Shown here one piece after another: positions 32,586 to 44,339 of a stretch of 64,000 nucleotides of DNA. The position numbers and the translations under genes are program-made. Each line of letters opens with the position of its first letter. The stretch's first letter is position 1. This stretch comes from Cryptomeria japonica. Lineage: Eukaryota > Streptophyta > Pinopsida > Cupressales > Cupressaceae. The DNA lies in NCBI RefSeq assembly GCF_030272615.1, contig NC_081410.1:284641957-284705956 (forward strand), read 5' to 3'. The notes below the pieces were generated by a model. The model was not told the DNA's origin, searched no databases, and was given only the letters and a program-made list of their open reading frames with translations.

Positions 32586-35500
32586 ATATGTATGTATATG
32601 TAGGTGACTATGAATTATGTGTACTTATTTGAAATTACGCTTAAGTGATTATTTCCTTATTATATAAACATGAATATTCATAATAAAGTATTTATGAATA
32701 TACATATATAAAAACTATGATTATATATTATATCTAAAACCATTTAAGTTTAGACTTACTTTGCAACTTATAATATAGTTGATTATTATATTATTATCCA
32801 ATTTACATATTTATGCATCAAATATCATAAGGTGGGGGGGATTTATTAACTTCATGTATTTAATCAAGCTCAAGCAGTTCGAGTGGGGCTCAAGAAGCCC
32901 GAGTGGGACTCGACCATCCTACATCACCAAGTTTATGTCATATAACTAGGGAAGGAATGCCTTATGAATCATGGTATGTTGGCTAGACATATGCTTAGAC
33001 CGTTGAGAGTTCCAAAGAAATAAGGATTGTGTGACACCATGATGGCTATCCCACGTAACAACCAACTTGCATGCAGAAATCGATGAGTAGAGAGATATAT
33101 TGGGAAGCCACCAAGACTTAGGAAATGCAGATCTATTGCAAGTAGAAACCATGATGGGAAATATTTTCCCCAATCACTTACCACATTGTAGATCCTTCAT
33201 GGTAGTAGGCAGGTTCAAAGGTAGCTGTTTGAATTAAGATAGGCATTGTTTAAGGGAAACACCACTGATTACCACTACTATTAAAACATAAACCATGTCC
33301 AAAATACATAAACCACCGATATATGCCATGAATGACGTGTGTAGAAAGAAGTAGTCGATCTGGCACCATGACTGGCAATAAATGGCAGAGGAAACTTGTG
33401 GTAGGTAGTCGACTTAGCCCTACTCCCCGATCCTCGGTGAATTAGTAGATAAGTCAATTGTTGACTTAACTCTCCCATGACCCTTAGTAGGAAGTGACTA
33501 ACCTGGCATTCCATCACTGCAAATAAAATAGCTAGGAGTGGGGTTGATTACAACCACCGACCACTCCTCCTTTTTCTACAAACACCAACCACATTGCAAT
33601 ATTAACACCGATCACTCATTTTTTAATGAAAGGACATCAACGTTGCAAGCTGCCAAACATGTGGCATGTGTTAGTGATAATGTGGTTTACCAGCCCACGT
33701 AAACCCATCGATATCCACCATGATCGACATGTATAAAGTTAGTTATATAACTTGCATGTTTTAAAGAATTCATTTTTAGTAAAGTCGACTTAGTATTGAA
33801 GTTAAAGGCCACATGGATAATCTATAATTATGGACTTAACAACTTTAGTGGTTTGGTGTCACGAAGTAGGTAATGGATAATGTTACATGATGCACACATA
33901 ATAATTCAAAACCATTTGGGACTATTATGTTGCAATAAAACCATGAGTGGTGTCATTTAGAATCAGTCCACCACTAAGAGAGATAGCTGAAAGTAGGAAT
34001 GAGGGTAGATGACAACACTATATATAGACCATTGAGTTGGAAGAGAAGGGGGAGGTGAGATGCAATGAAGGATTAGAGAATGAAATGAAGAAGAGAAGGT
34101 AGGAAAAGATATAGAGGAATATAGCAAATAACAAGTTGGAGCAGAGAGAAATAAAGAAAAAGAGAGAAAGATAGAGGAGAGAAAGAATGTAGAAGAGTGA
34201 CAAGAGATTAGGGAGAATGGAATAGTGGAGATTTTGATGTGTTTACGATCAAGTCGTAAAAGATCAACGATGATCATCTCCGATTTTGTGTCGAACTTAG
34301 GGGTTACGCTCTTGAATGAGTGTTAATTACTTTATTATTATCAGAGAAATTGTCAAAATATAGAAAGGGTAAGGACTCGTAATAGAGATCTCGTGAGATA
34401 GAAGAGCACCGAGGTGGAAAGTATTGGAACCCAGACATATTGTGGATAGTTTGAAGTTATCAAGGATCATAATAGCCATGGATCATGTTTCTCGAGGTAG
34501 GCTCAAATCTAGTATGTTTTGTTGAAAGGATTTAAGAGATTAAGAATGATCTAGATTTATATTTATGAAATAGTTAGAGTCACAATATCAATCAATTTAT
34601 TACGATCATGAAAGTATAGATGCATTAATGATATATTTCATGAAAGTTGGTAGATTAAACTTAGTGAAACTCTTAGGAAATTAGATCACCCAATCCTTTA
34701 GAAATAGAGTCAGAGGATAGAGAGAGAAACTCTGAAATTGAACTACGAGAAGATGAAACATTAGGTTTATGACTTATTAAATAGTGTATTAATATAGTTG
34801 TAATTCTTATTTTCTGGAAGTCTTAAATCAAAAGCTATTTATGCATTTTGACTATTTTAAGGAAAGATTGCCTATATTAGGATCTTGTGTAAATGGTGTT
34901 TTTAGTCAAGTTTAAATTTCATTGCAATTCTGGTTGAGTTGTCATTGTGTCCTATGTTATTATATTTCCTTGGTCAAGTGTTGATGTATAACCTTATTGA
35001 TGTGAGCCATTGTGTGTTTTGTCCAAATGGTCAATCTTTGGTTAGTGATTTTGTATCCTTCACCTGTGGTTTGTCAGGATTAGGTATGGCTGTCTGTTTT
35101 GCTATAGAGTTCTCATAGAGAGACCTTTCCTATAGTGTCCTATGAGAGAGAGTGGATTTTGAGCGGGGGCCATGCCTGAAGTGAATGACAAGATAACCCG
35201 TCGAAAGTTAGATAAAAAGTGATAACCTAATAATTGATTAGGGGTGGTTAGAATAAATATTAATTAAGATGATGTGCCTCGTGCATAGGTGTAGTGCTTG
35301 TAGAGGGCTCATAATGTTACGAGAAGGCCTGGAATGGAAAACTTACCACCTTGTCTTCATGAAAGGATTGGTAGGGTCCGCATGAGACTTAGTTGGAGCC
35401 AAAAGTTGGGAGAGGTTACCATGATAGAGAGTCGAGACCTAGGAGGCTGTACCATGGTATCCATCTTAAGCTATGCAATGACACTCTCTCCTTAGAGTCA

Positions 35501-36240
35501 CTAGTGTTTGTGAGTTGAGTCACATGGATGTTTGTGGAGTCTTTTAGTCCTTTCGTACTTGTCTTACTTTTCTTGCTTGAGGGTTTTCTACTATCTCCTA
35601 GCATGGTGGGGTGGTTCCATTTCGGGATCACATGGTCGGGTGGTAGTACCACTTCTCATCGGATGTTCTGGAATGTATCTTCAGGTGAGGAAGGGCTTCG
35701 CTAGTGTTCTTGGTTTGTGGTTCATTTACCAGCTCATGTTCGTGATCATTGTTCAGTTGAGACCTTGTGGTCATTGTATCAAACTTTTATGTAACCTTAA
35801 TATTGTAACTTTGTAATCCATGGTATTTGCGGTAACCATATATTATTTGATATTTGCGGTAAAAGGGAATCATTGGAATGTTTGTTATTTTAGTTGCCTT
35901 AATCTTTTGTATATATGATCTATGAGAAATGAATGCATTGGAGTACTTTGATTCTTTCATTATGGAATATGGATGTATGTGTAGTTTTTGTCTTAAGCAT
36001 TTGATTTTCCTATTTAGATGAACAATTGGATTAACTGTGGTGTTAACATAATTTGCGAATTAATCTTCATTGGTAACCCTTAGGAAATCATGTGTTAGTC
36101 TTCCGTTGTGTTATTAGACGTGCAATGGTTATAATTAGTGCACTTGTTCTTTAAAAAAAAATTATTACATCCTTTTAGTTCCCTAGTTGTATTGTTTTCC
36201 TTTAGGGTTTCTGGTGAGGCATTACAAAGCCACTGTTGGA
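31359..36240 (+). other. Non-coding, LTR-like DNA
   Basis: No protein similarity. A purine-rich stretch at 31325-31358 is followed by TGTTGGGGGGC, which could be a polypurine tract and LTR start. The part at 31740-31990 resembles gypsy LTR or 3' sequence that I know in style only. A TATA-like CTATATATAG is at 34017-34026, and a GGCATTACA end lies near 36220. Boundaries are not provable here. Confidence 0.3.
32537..32582 (+). repeat. TG microsatellite
   Basis: About 23 TG units with one GG interruption, flanked by TATATATG and by TACATATGTATG. Confidence 0.95.
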
Positions 36241-36409
36241 CCGTTAAAAAAAGTTAAGGTTCCAGATTCATACTAGGAAGCAAATCTCTCTCTACAATTA
36301 TTGAGATCAAATATGTATTCCACTCCAAGTTCCCTGCAACCTACTTTGATGCATGAACAAGGTGGTCAATTTTGAGGTTTCAAACCTTCATCAACCCATC
36401 TGATATGTT

Positions 36410-36660
36410 TTTGAAAGCAAGACCAAAGGCGGTTTTCAAATGTTTACGCCAATGAAATTTTTAGAAATGAAAAGTTGTCAACTTTGTTGATCAAAATATT
36501 TGCACTCAGTAATGATTTCAAGAAACCGGTTGGTGAAAGGTTTGTTGGTATATGGGATTATGACCCAGAGCGATTTCACAAGGATCAAAGAAGTTGTGAT
36601 ATGCTTTTTAATTGTTTCCTCACTGATCTTGACATAAAAATGCGTCGGAATTTTTTTTGA
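36410..36660 (+). pseudogene. Short coding-like fragment, unknown
   Basis: Open frame with well-mixed composition (ANEIFRNEKLSTLLIK, FVGIWDYDPERFHKD) in AT-rich surroundings, ending in TGA after a T run. It is too short to name. It might be part of a captured gene or of an old element. Confidence 0.25.
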
Positions 36661-36976
36661 ATTTGAACAATCGGAGGACAACCCACCTAATATTTTTATG
36701 TCAATTCCTTCCATTTTAATTTTCACAAAGCTGAGAGGTCATTTGATTTATTAATTTAAAATTTATATTGCCCGCGACTAGCTTCGACAGGCCAGTTTAG
36801 AAAGCAAGTATCAAAATTTGGCAAGCTAATTGAAATTTGAAATAAAACCCATGTTTTATTTAAATTATCATAACTTTTGGCCAAGTTTCATGGTAATCAA
36901 ATGCTTGGTTAGTCGGCAATCAAATTACTCCAAAATAGGCAGCAAGAGACATTAATTTTTTTATTTTCTTGCATAG

Positions 36977-37086
36977 TTTGAAGCATTGACAAAGCCAAAG
37001 GAGAAGTCTTCATTGCCATCGGGTATCGGTGTAGGATATAATGTGGTATCCCGAGAAGGTATGCTACCCCGATGGAGATCATTAAG
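36977..37086 (+). other. Exon-like segment 1
   Basis: 110 bp, GC-richer than its surroundings, preceded by a T-rich stretch ending TTGCATAG and followed by GTAATATT. It is open throughout as FEALTKPKEKSSLPSG and onward. It could be an exon of a captured or decayed gene; the protein is not recognised. Confidence 0.3.
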
Positions 37087-37459
37087 GTAATATTATTTTT
37101 AATTTTCTTTGCCATTAGGTAAGTATTATTAATTAAATGTTTTACGTTTTGATTTTTTCAAATTGTAAAATTCAAAAAATTACTTAGAGCAATATCTTGA
37201 CTATTGTAAATTATTAAAGTGATATTTTTATAATCTTTACTATAGCAGTTTTATTAATTTAATTATTTCATTACGAAATATGATATTTTAGCTTTGCTTT
37301 AATGTATATACGGAGGTGAAAACATAATTATCTAAGGGAAAAGATTATTTTTATTAAGATTTGCATAAGAGATTATTTTGTTAAAATTTTTATTTTTCTA
37401 ATTATCCCTAATGTAAATTTTCATTCATCAATATATTGATTATGCCATTTTGTGTGCAG

Positions 37460-37487
37460 AAAGATTATACTTATTTCCTCCCGGGCA
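37460..37487 (+). other. Exon-like segment 2
   Basis: 28 bp bounded by TGTGTGCAG on the left and a consensus-like donor GTAAGTG on the right. Phase is compatible with exon-like segment 1. Weak alone. Confidence 0.2.
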
Positions 37488-37659
37488 GTAAGTGTATCTC
37501 ACTAGAGGTTCAATATAATGATTTTTTTATATTATTATTTAATATTTTAAATCATTATTTTGAAAATCGCACTCTTACATTGCAAATAATATTCCAATAT
37601 TATTTATTTTTTATCCTTTGAATTGTAAAAGAAATATTTTGTTAAAAGGATAAATGATA

Positions 37660-38470
37660 TTTTATTCAGAATTATATTTTAGAATGTTTCATTACTTCAA
37701 ATAAAATAATGAATAGTATTTGATATTTAATGGGTGATTTTTGTGTTTACCCTAAGTAAATAAATTGAACATGTACATTAGGGTAAATTATTTATATCAC
37801 ATAGTTAATGGTTTGATTGGTTTTTTGCAAGTACATGTTCTATATATGATAAAATATGTTAAAAAGAATTGAAGTTGCCCTAAAAAGGTGAAAATCAAAA
37901 GACCTATATTGAAGTATATTCTTTATATGATATAAACTCTTTTACCTTATGTTATTATTTGAAAATCTATACTAGGGTATATATTATTCTTGATTGTATA
38001 AATAATGTATTTGAGGACCAAACTGTGAATATTATATTTTATTCAAAGAAAGAAATGTATTTTGAAAAGTTCTTTTTACCCAAGGTAAAATGATGAATAG
38101 CATTTATTAAAATGGATTTTGGTGTTTTGAGGCAATCTTTTCATATGGATATTATTTTTCCTAAGTTAATAAATTGAATATGTTCATTAGGGTAAATTAT
38201 TTTTATCATATAGTTAATGTTTGATTGATTTTTGCAAAGTATTTATCCTATATGATAAAATATTCCCAAGAAAGATGAAGTTGCCCTAAAAGGATGAAAA
38301 GGTATTGCAAAGTTGGAATATTTATCCATGGTTATCATTTTCCAAGGGAAGTATTATTATTTAGTATAAAGTATTTTACCTTCTGTTATTATTTGGAAAT
38401 ATATACTAGGGTAAATATTAATTTTATTATATGAATTAATGTTTTTAAAGTCCCAAGTATAAATATCACT
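37660..38470 (+). repeat. Tandem duplication of about 390 bp
   Basis: Two diverged copies (about 37660-38039 and 38040-38470) share TAAATTGAAYATGTWCATTA, AGGGTAAATTATTT, GAAGTTGCCCTAAAA and TTATTATTTG. A partial earlier copy may lie near 37550. Confidence 0.65.
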
Positions 38471-38620
38471 TTGCAAAATATCCTCTTGATGATATACTTT
38501 GATTAAGGAGAATTAATCTTGCATTAGGGAAAGGGATTATTAATCTTTCATAAGCAAAACCTAATCAAGAGTAATTAATTTTTTAAATCGATGAATTTGA
38601 TTGGTTTAGTTTATGTGCAG

Positions 38621-38701
38621 GATATTTTATCAAAGTTTGGTGATGAGGAATATCAAGGAGTTCAAGAGCGGAAGTGGAATTTTATCAAAGTGAAAGATTA
38701 G
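38621..38701 (+). other. Exon-like segment 3 with stop
   Basis: It begins after TTTATGTGCAG and is open for 26 codons (DILSKFGDEEYQGVQER, then KWNFIKVKD) to a TAG. It looks like a last coding exon. A TATA-like TGTATAAAAGGG follows near 38812, so a separate promoter-bearing repeat may start there. Confidence 0.3.
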
Positions 38702-39554
38702 AAATAATATTATTAAGCATCATTTAGTATTTTTTAGGGTTTCATTTGTAATCATTGCTTAAACCAAAGGGTGTGTCCTTTCAGAAGCAATTGTCTGTAA
38801 CTATCCTTTATGTGTATAAAAGGGAAGTCATCCAGAACAAGGGGAGGACAATCAGAGGGGAATCATGAGAACAACATACTACTATAAGGACTAGATGTCA
38901 TTTTGTATTAGGGAAGTCTATAGGAAGAAGAAGTATAATTTTGTGCAAGAAATTTGTAATGGAGTATCTGCAAGTGCAACTTATGGATGCAATTATTTCC
39001 TGAAGATTAATATACAAGGTTCGTTGTTTCTTTTTCCAAATATTATGTACACTTTGGTGTTGATGATTATCTTTGTCCTCTTGATAAATCTGTTTATAGA
39101 TTTGCTATGATGTGAATCACATGTTGTTGCATTAAGTGAAAGATTGAGTTCTTATTGTTTGTGTAATGCATACTGAACCTTCATAATTGATGAGAAATTG
39201 TCTCTTGAGTTGATAAGAATTTTTGTCCACAAAGTGTCATATATATCCCTCGATAGAGGCACTGATCTATTATTGATCTTTTAAGGTTTTGATCTGTATG
39301 CATTCAAGGTCCTTGATAGAGAAACATTCTTCGCAAATCCTATATGAATTGATCTATGTAGATTTCATTTAAGTCCTGAAAGCAATCTCATTTTCAATAT
39401 ACATTCAAAATCATTTCTTTTCAAAGCATTCAGTTAAAGCACATAATAAAGCATAGTTGTAGAACAATAATTTTTCAGTTGTGTAAACTTGCTAAAATAT
39501 TTAAATCCACTATAAATAACCTCTTTTGTGCTTGAGAGGAAGAGGAGCACACCC
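38702..39554. other. Unassigned spacer
   Basis: Leader-like text with a TATA-like site near 38812, but no recognisable protein. The 39434-39619 region has a short open frame on the minus strand (SRTISLYTLGSTEPKG) that overlaps the right inverted-repeat arm. Confidence 0.35.
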
Positions 39555-39597
39555 TTAGGTTCAGTGGAGCCTAAAGTGTAGAGGGATATAGTCCTTG
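39555..39597 (-). repeat. Right arm of the long-range inverted repeat
   Basis: Reverse complement of the 29702-29744 arm, with about four in five positions equal. No clear target duplication of 5-10 bp is seen outside the two arms. Confidence 0.65.
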
Positions 39598-39684
39598 AAT
39601 ATCCTTGTTCATTGGCCAAGGCAGATTGGACTACTTGAGGATTTGGTACGTCTTTTGGTTTTCCAATTTGTGGTTTTGGGAACC

Positions 39685-40203
39685 AATAGAGTACATGCTA
39701 GCATGATACTGTTCCATAACCTAGATAGGCATCAGACCTATTTTGGGTCCACCATGCCAAAGCAACATCTTCAAGCAATTGAAACATGATCAACGAATAT
39801 CTTCAGTATCATAGTATCCATCAAGAAGTTGCACCAACACCACTTATGCATTCTGTCATAATTCCTCAATGAAAGCTCTGCCAGTAAAGCTGTAAACCAG
39901 TGTTGGTAAGGGTTTGCCAGTGTGTATGATAACATCCAATTACCAAGCCAATACCAACTGACCATAACATGCTCACAGAGCATATAACACATGAAATCCA
40001 ATATACTTCACTGATCCAAACATGCTAGAAGTGCCAATCAAATAATCTCTTCTGCTAGTAACACTAGATTTTATACCGGTAACCTATATGTCGGTAACCA
40101 TCCATATCAGCCAGTGTAAACCTATTTGCCGGTAACAACTAGTGTTGACATCAATTACAAAACATCAATGCCACACACAATCAATTCATCCATAATGCCA
40201 ATA
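39685..40203 (-). repeat. F-family LTR, uninterrupted
   Basis: 519 bp, similar throughout to the split F LTR, and continuous across ACATCC where L is inserted in the other copy. The terminal bases are decayed (AATAGAG at the left, CCAATA at the right). Similarity stops exactly at the LTR limit. The left neighbour GGGAACCA could be a degenerate primer site, which would make it the 5' LTR of F; otherwise it is a solo LTR. Confidence 0.8.
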
Positions 40204-42430
40204 GTGGATAGGGGTTTGTCTTGGGTCAAACCCTAGCTTAGCTTTATAATTAGATTGAATTAAAGTAGAACATGTAAATACTAAAGTAAATGCTGGAAGA
40301 TGTACCTCAAATATGCAATGGTTGATAAGTAGATTGATGATGCAATGCTCTTTAGATATAATAAAGTATAATGAATGTAATAACATGAAAAAAACAAGAA
40401 CATGAATAACCTAATCAAACACACATGCTTGCATGAAGATTGATGTGACTTTTCTCCATGATGCATGAAGGATATGTTGAGATTAAATACTACCTTGAAT
40501 GGTACCGCAAATGATTGATATTGGATGCACAAATGATCCCTAGGTAAAATACAGATTAGGATCACCTACAACTATAAAATGAAGCCACGAGGGCCAAAAT
40601 CCATGGGGAGTGGAAATGCCCAACCATATTTGAAATGGGTCTTGTTTAAGGAGGACCAGGGCGATATGGCACCCTAACCTAGACAGGGGTACCACAACAC
40701 CCTTATCCTCCAAAAGTAGGACAAGAAGACCACCAAATAGATGGGCATTGCCCCAAGATGGGGTCCACCCAATCATGCACATAGGTGGCATTAGATTTGG
40801 AATAAGGAGGGACCAAAATAGGCCTAAGAGGAATGAAGATAGGGCATGCTAAAGTAGGAGCACAAATATGAGGTATGAATTATATAATGTTACAATTTAT
40901 GATACTATAATTGGCTTCCTATGTAAAACTTAAGCATAGGTAAATGTGTAAGAACCTCATTTACTCCAATGCATCCCTTAAGTTCAACTTAAGGAGATTA
41001 TTATGAAATATGAGAGAGATGCAATATGGGTCTTTGTAAAGTAGAAAATTGGGAGCTTAGCAAATTCTCCACTTAGAAGGGAAAATTCACTAAGCTCAAT
41101 TTTCACTTGGAGAAACTTTACATTCAAAAGATGGGATGAATCCACTAGATCCAATCCTAAATGACATAAGGACTAAATACTAAGTAGATTGATTGGAATT
41201 GGGATGTGGTTGACCCTCTTTTGTAAGTTGAATAGATAAAGTGTTGGAATTGAAGACAAAATAGGTAGAAACAGTGAGCTACAGATTCAAGATTTAGTCA
41301 TACACCTGGATCTTAGAAGTTTGAGATGATTCAGAGCTGATCTGTGAAATCGGGCAAAAGTTGCAGGGACCATGTGTCTGGACAGGGGCACCCCCAACTT
41401 GGTCCTTTGAACTTTCCACGTGTCAAAAAGGGTTTTTTTGTCTCTACAAAGAAAGCTTAATTCTAGAAGTACACCTACACACCTACTTCCTACACACATA
41501 AAGAAGAAGAAAATGGGTTGGGAATAGGGGTTTGCCTAAGTTAAACCCTAGTTTGGATTCAACCTTGAAAGAAATACTGCAAATGCTTGAAATAATTGAT
41601 GGAAAGGTATACCTTTAGATCTGCAATAGATGATGATGATGCTTTACTTCTTAGATGTAATCACATATGTTGTATGAAATGGCATGAACATGGAAAAACC
41701 CTAACACACAAACATGCTTACAAATGAATGATGTAATGATGCTCCAATGGATGAATGAAGAGTATGCAGCCTTGAGGAATGCAAGATGATGAATACTTGA
41801 ATGCTTGATGCTTGAATGTAGTCTCCTTGTCTTCTCCACTTTGTCATGCTATCTCTTATGATTGTATATTATCTTATGCCAAATGGGAGGGGAAAACCTC
41901 CTTATATACTTGTTTGTCATTAATTGTTTAATTTTTTGACATAGGCCAACATTGGGAAGTAATTTTTCACTCACATTTGAGATAGGGCCTAGGGGCCAAA
42001 ATAGGTCCTAATTAGGGAGGACCAGGGTGTCATGCTCTAGTCTTGGTGGGGACCAGGGCATGGTGCCCTGGTCCTACCCTTATTTAGGCTAGGGACAAGG
42101 GGATATACAAGTTGTAAGATATAAAAATAAAATTTAGCTGCATAGGAGAGGCATAAATGGGTCATGATCAAGCATGGGGATGAGACTGATAAGGTGAGGG
42201 CCCAAAATGTGATTAAAATTGCAAGGGGTGCAGTTTGAGGATGCTATAGTCTCGACAACAAATCCATTTAGGTACCCTTGTACAAATGCAAATGAAATCT
42301 CTCACAAACCAAAGAAAAGGAGAAAACCTCATGGGAACAAAACTTCTCTCCAAAAGAGAAAATAAACAAACAAGATGATGCATGGAGGACTCACTAGTAC
42401 ACCCCAAGGACCACATACATCATGTATATA
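40204..42430. repeat. Two diverged direct repeat units
   Basis: Units starting near 40210 and 41522 share ATAGGGGTTTG, AAACCCTAG, an AACATG...AACACACA..CATGCTT part and GGAGGACCAGGG, at similar offsets. There is no protein. They may be old LTRs, perhaps of element H. A perfect 11-bp inverted repeat (GGACCAGGGCA, loop TGG) is at 42050-42074. Confidence 0.45.
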
Positions 42431-42562
42431 CAAATAATTATCCCCCCATATGAAGTAAAAAAAGAGATATTATATACCCCCCATAATGAAGAAGCTTTAA
42501 TGTTAATGAAGTATGCCTATAAACAAAAGATCCTCCAATACCTACATGAAAAACATCTTCCC
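42431..42562. other. Purine tracts on the minus strand
   Basis: TATGGGGGG occurs twice on the minus strand (about 42441 and 42477). Each could be a polypurine tract at the 3' end of element H, but this is not certain. Confidence 0.3.
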
Positions 42563-43171
42563 TTAAGAATAAACAAGTCCATCGAATGATGATGAATCCA
42601 TTCCAAGCCCACCTAAAAGGAGGGAAGTCTCTAAGCTTGAGGAATCCACCACATGGTCATGATCAAACTCAACCAAGAAATGTGACAAATCAAGTGAAGG
42701 AGGAAACTCATGAATGCTAATCTCCAAAGAAGATGTAGATGAATCAACAGTCATGATAAAATTATCATCAAAGAGGACTAAAATATCCTCAATCATGTCT
42801 CCCAAATCTACAAGATGAGACTCCAAAAAAATGTCTAATATACCTACCAAATAATCATCCAATAAAGCAAGACCCGATGAAAAATGAGCAACTTGTTCAA
42901 TAGAAGTAATCTCCAAATCTCAAGAAGTAGAAGGTGGAGAACAAGGAAGCTCAACACTAGTTTCAAGAACACCAAGATTCAAGTGACCAAACTTCTCCTC
43001 ATAAACATGATTCACCCTTGATGGAAGGGTGTAAACATCAACCAGTGAAACATCATCACCAAGAATAAAATGAGAAAAGGAATACAATTGAGATGCATGA
43101 TCCAATGCACTTGTAGAAATGATATCTCTAGTCTCCATATCTCTAATGAATACATGATTTTGAGTAAACTC
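42563..43171 (-). pseudogene. copia H pre-integrase segment fused to unknown acidic ORF
   Basis: The minus-strand frame enters from B's LTR at 43172 and continues with VFIRDMETR, ASQLYSFSHF and EKFGHLN, which match the copia pre-integrase segment (LYSFSHF, then the FGHLN of the zinc site). After this no integrase follows. Instead comes an acidic Ser/Asp/Leu-rich stretch (LLDDYLVGILDIFLESHLVD) to a stop at 42563. One TGA at 42920-42922 interrupts. H's protease is at 56445-56578 on the far side of B. This may be a chimeric, non-autonomous copia ORF. Confidence 0.6.
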
Positions 43172-44165
43172 TGTTAAATATCTAGGCAACTAAGAAGGGG
43201 GTGAAGAATTTGACAACCAAAATTCCTTTTAAGCTTTATTTAGAGATCCATAATAACTAACATAATTAGTAAAATAGATAATCATGAAAGCATATGCACA
43301 TAAAAGATCAAACACAAGAGACACCACAATTTATGTGGAAAACCTAAGAAGGAAAAGCCATGGATAATGATAATTCTCAAGATATAAACATTGGTTAAGG
43401 TAACACCATTTAAGGTGATTTTTACAAAGGATGGCTCACTACCAAGATTCTCACTGTAGGAGGGCTCACTGACTAGAAAAGATCACTATCGAAGGGCTCA
43501 CTACCCAAAAAGAGGCTCACTTCCCAAAAAGAAGCTCGCTACCCAAAAAGAGGCTCACTATCGAAGAGAGAAAGATACAAGAGAATCCACCACTGAAACA
43601 TAATCTGCACTTCCATAACTGCTTCTAGAATCAGATTGCAACACAACTCACTATGAACTTGATTCTTTCAATCTCACTTGTCTTCAACATACAAAATCCA
43701 CACTACAATTCATCTAGATCAACCTCTATATATACTATCTCTAGAAAAATATGATCCTCAATGTTAGACAAGACAAAGATCTAAAATAGGTCTCCACTAA
43801 ACATTTTGGTGGTGGGGAGAAATGATAACTAGAACTCATCATGGCATTCTTCATCAAACATATCAACATGCTACACACATCACCGAAGCCATACCTAAAA
43901 TAATATCCATATGCTAAAAAAAGGCCATAGCACAATATCGACTTCTGGATCAAACTGGACCCAAGAATAGAACTGAATGATATTAGCAACACATCTTTTG
44001 AAAATCAAGGACGTCCAGGAAATCCGTGAAACCTCCAAATTCTCAATACCATCTCATACATATTCTTTTTCTCAACATACCACATTCGGACCTAATCTGG
44101 ACCATAGGCTTTAACATCAATGATGGATATTGTTGATGGATGTTGCCATCAAGACAAAACAAACA
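43172..44165 (-). repeat. 3' LTR of copia B
   Basis: It starts TGTTAAATATC on the plus strand and ends CAAAACAAACA before the CTCTCTCCCCC tract. The first 700 bp match 55742-56443. It includes a local repeat of AGAGGCTCACTACC-type words (about 43495-43565). Confidence 0.85.
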
Positions 44166-44339
44166 TTACACTCTCTCTCCCCCTTTGACAACAATGACAA
44201 AGGTAGGAAAAAATACCCCTATGAAACTCACTCGTTCTCCCCCTAGAGGAAGCACCCAAGAATCAATCCAGAAAAGAATATGCAAGATGCTCACTAGACC
44301 AATACACATTAATTCAAACTAGAAGGGGAAATACCCCTA
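44166..44339 (-). promoter_or_regulatory. Polypurine tracts of copia B
   Basis: Minus-strand AAAGGGGGAGAGAGAG at 44171-44186 adjoins the LTR. A second tract, CTAGGGGGAG, lies near 44236-44246. Confidence 0.7.

Noticed and set aside
33963-34277. 104-codon minus-strand frame
   Set aside because: Ser/Phe/Leu-rich antisense of a GA-rich stretch; composition artefact.
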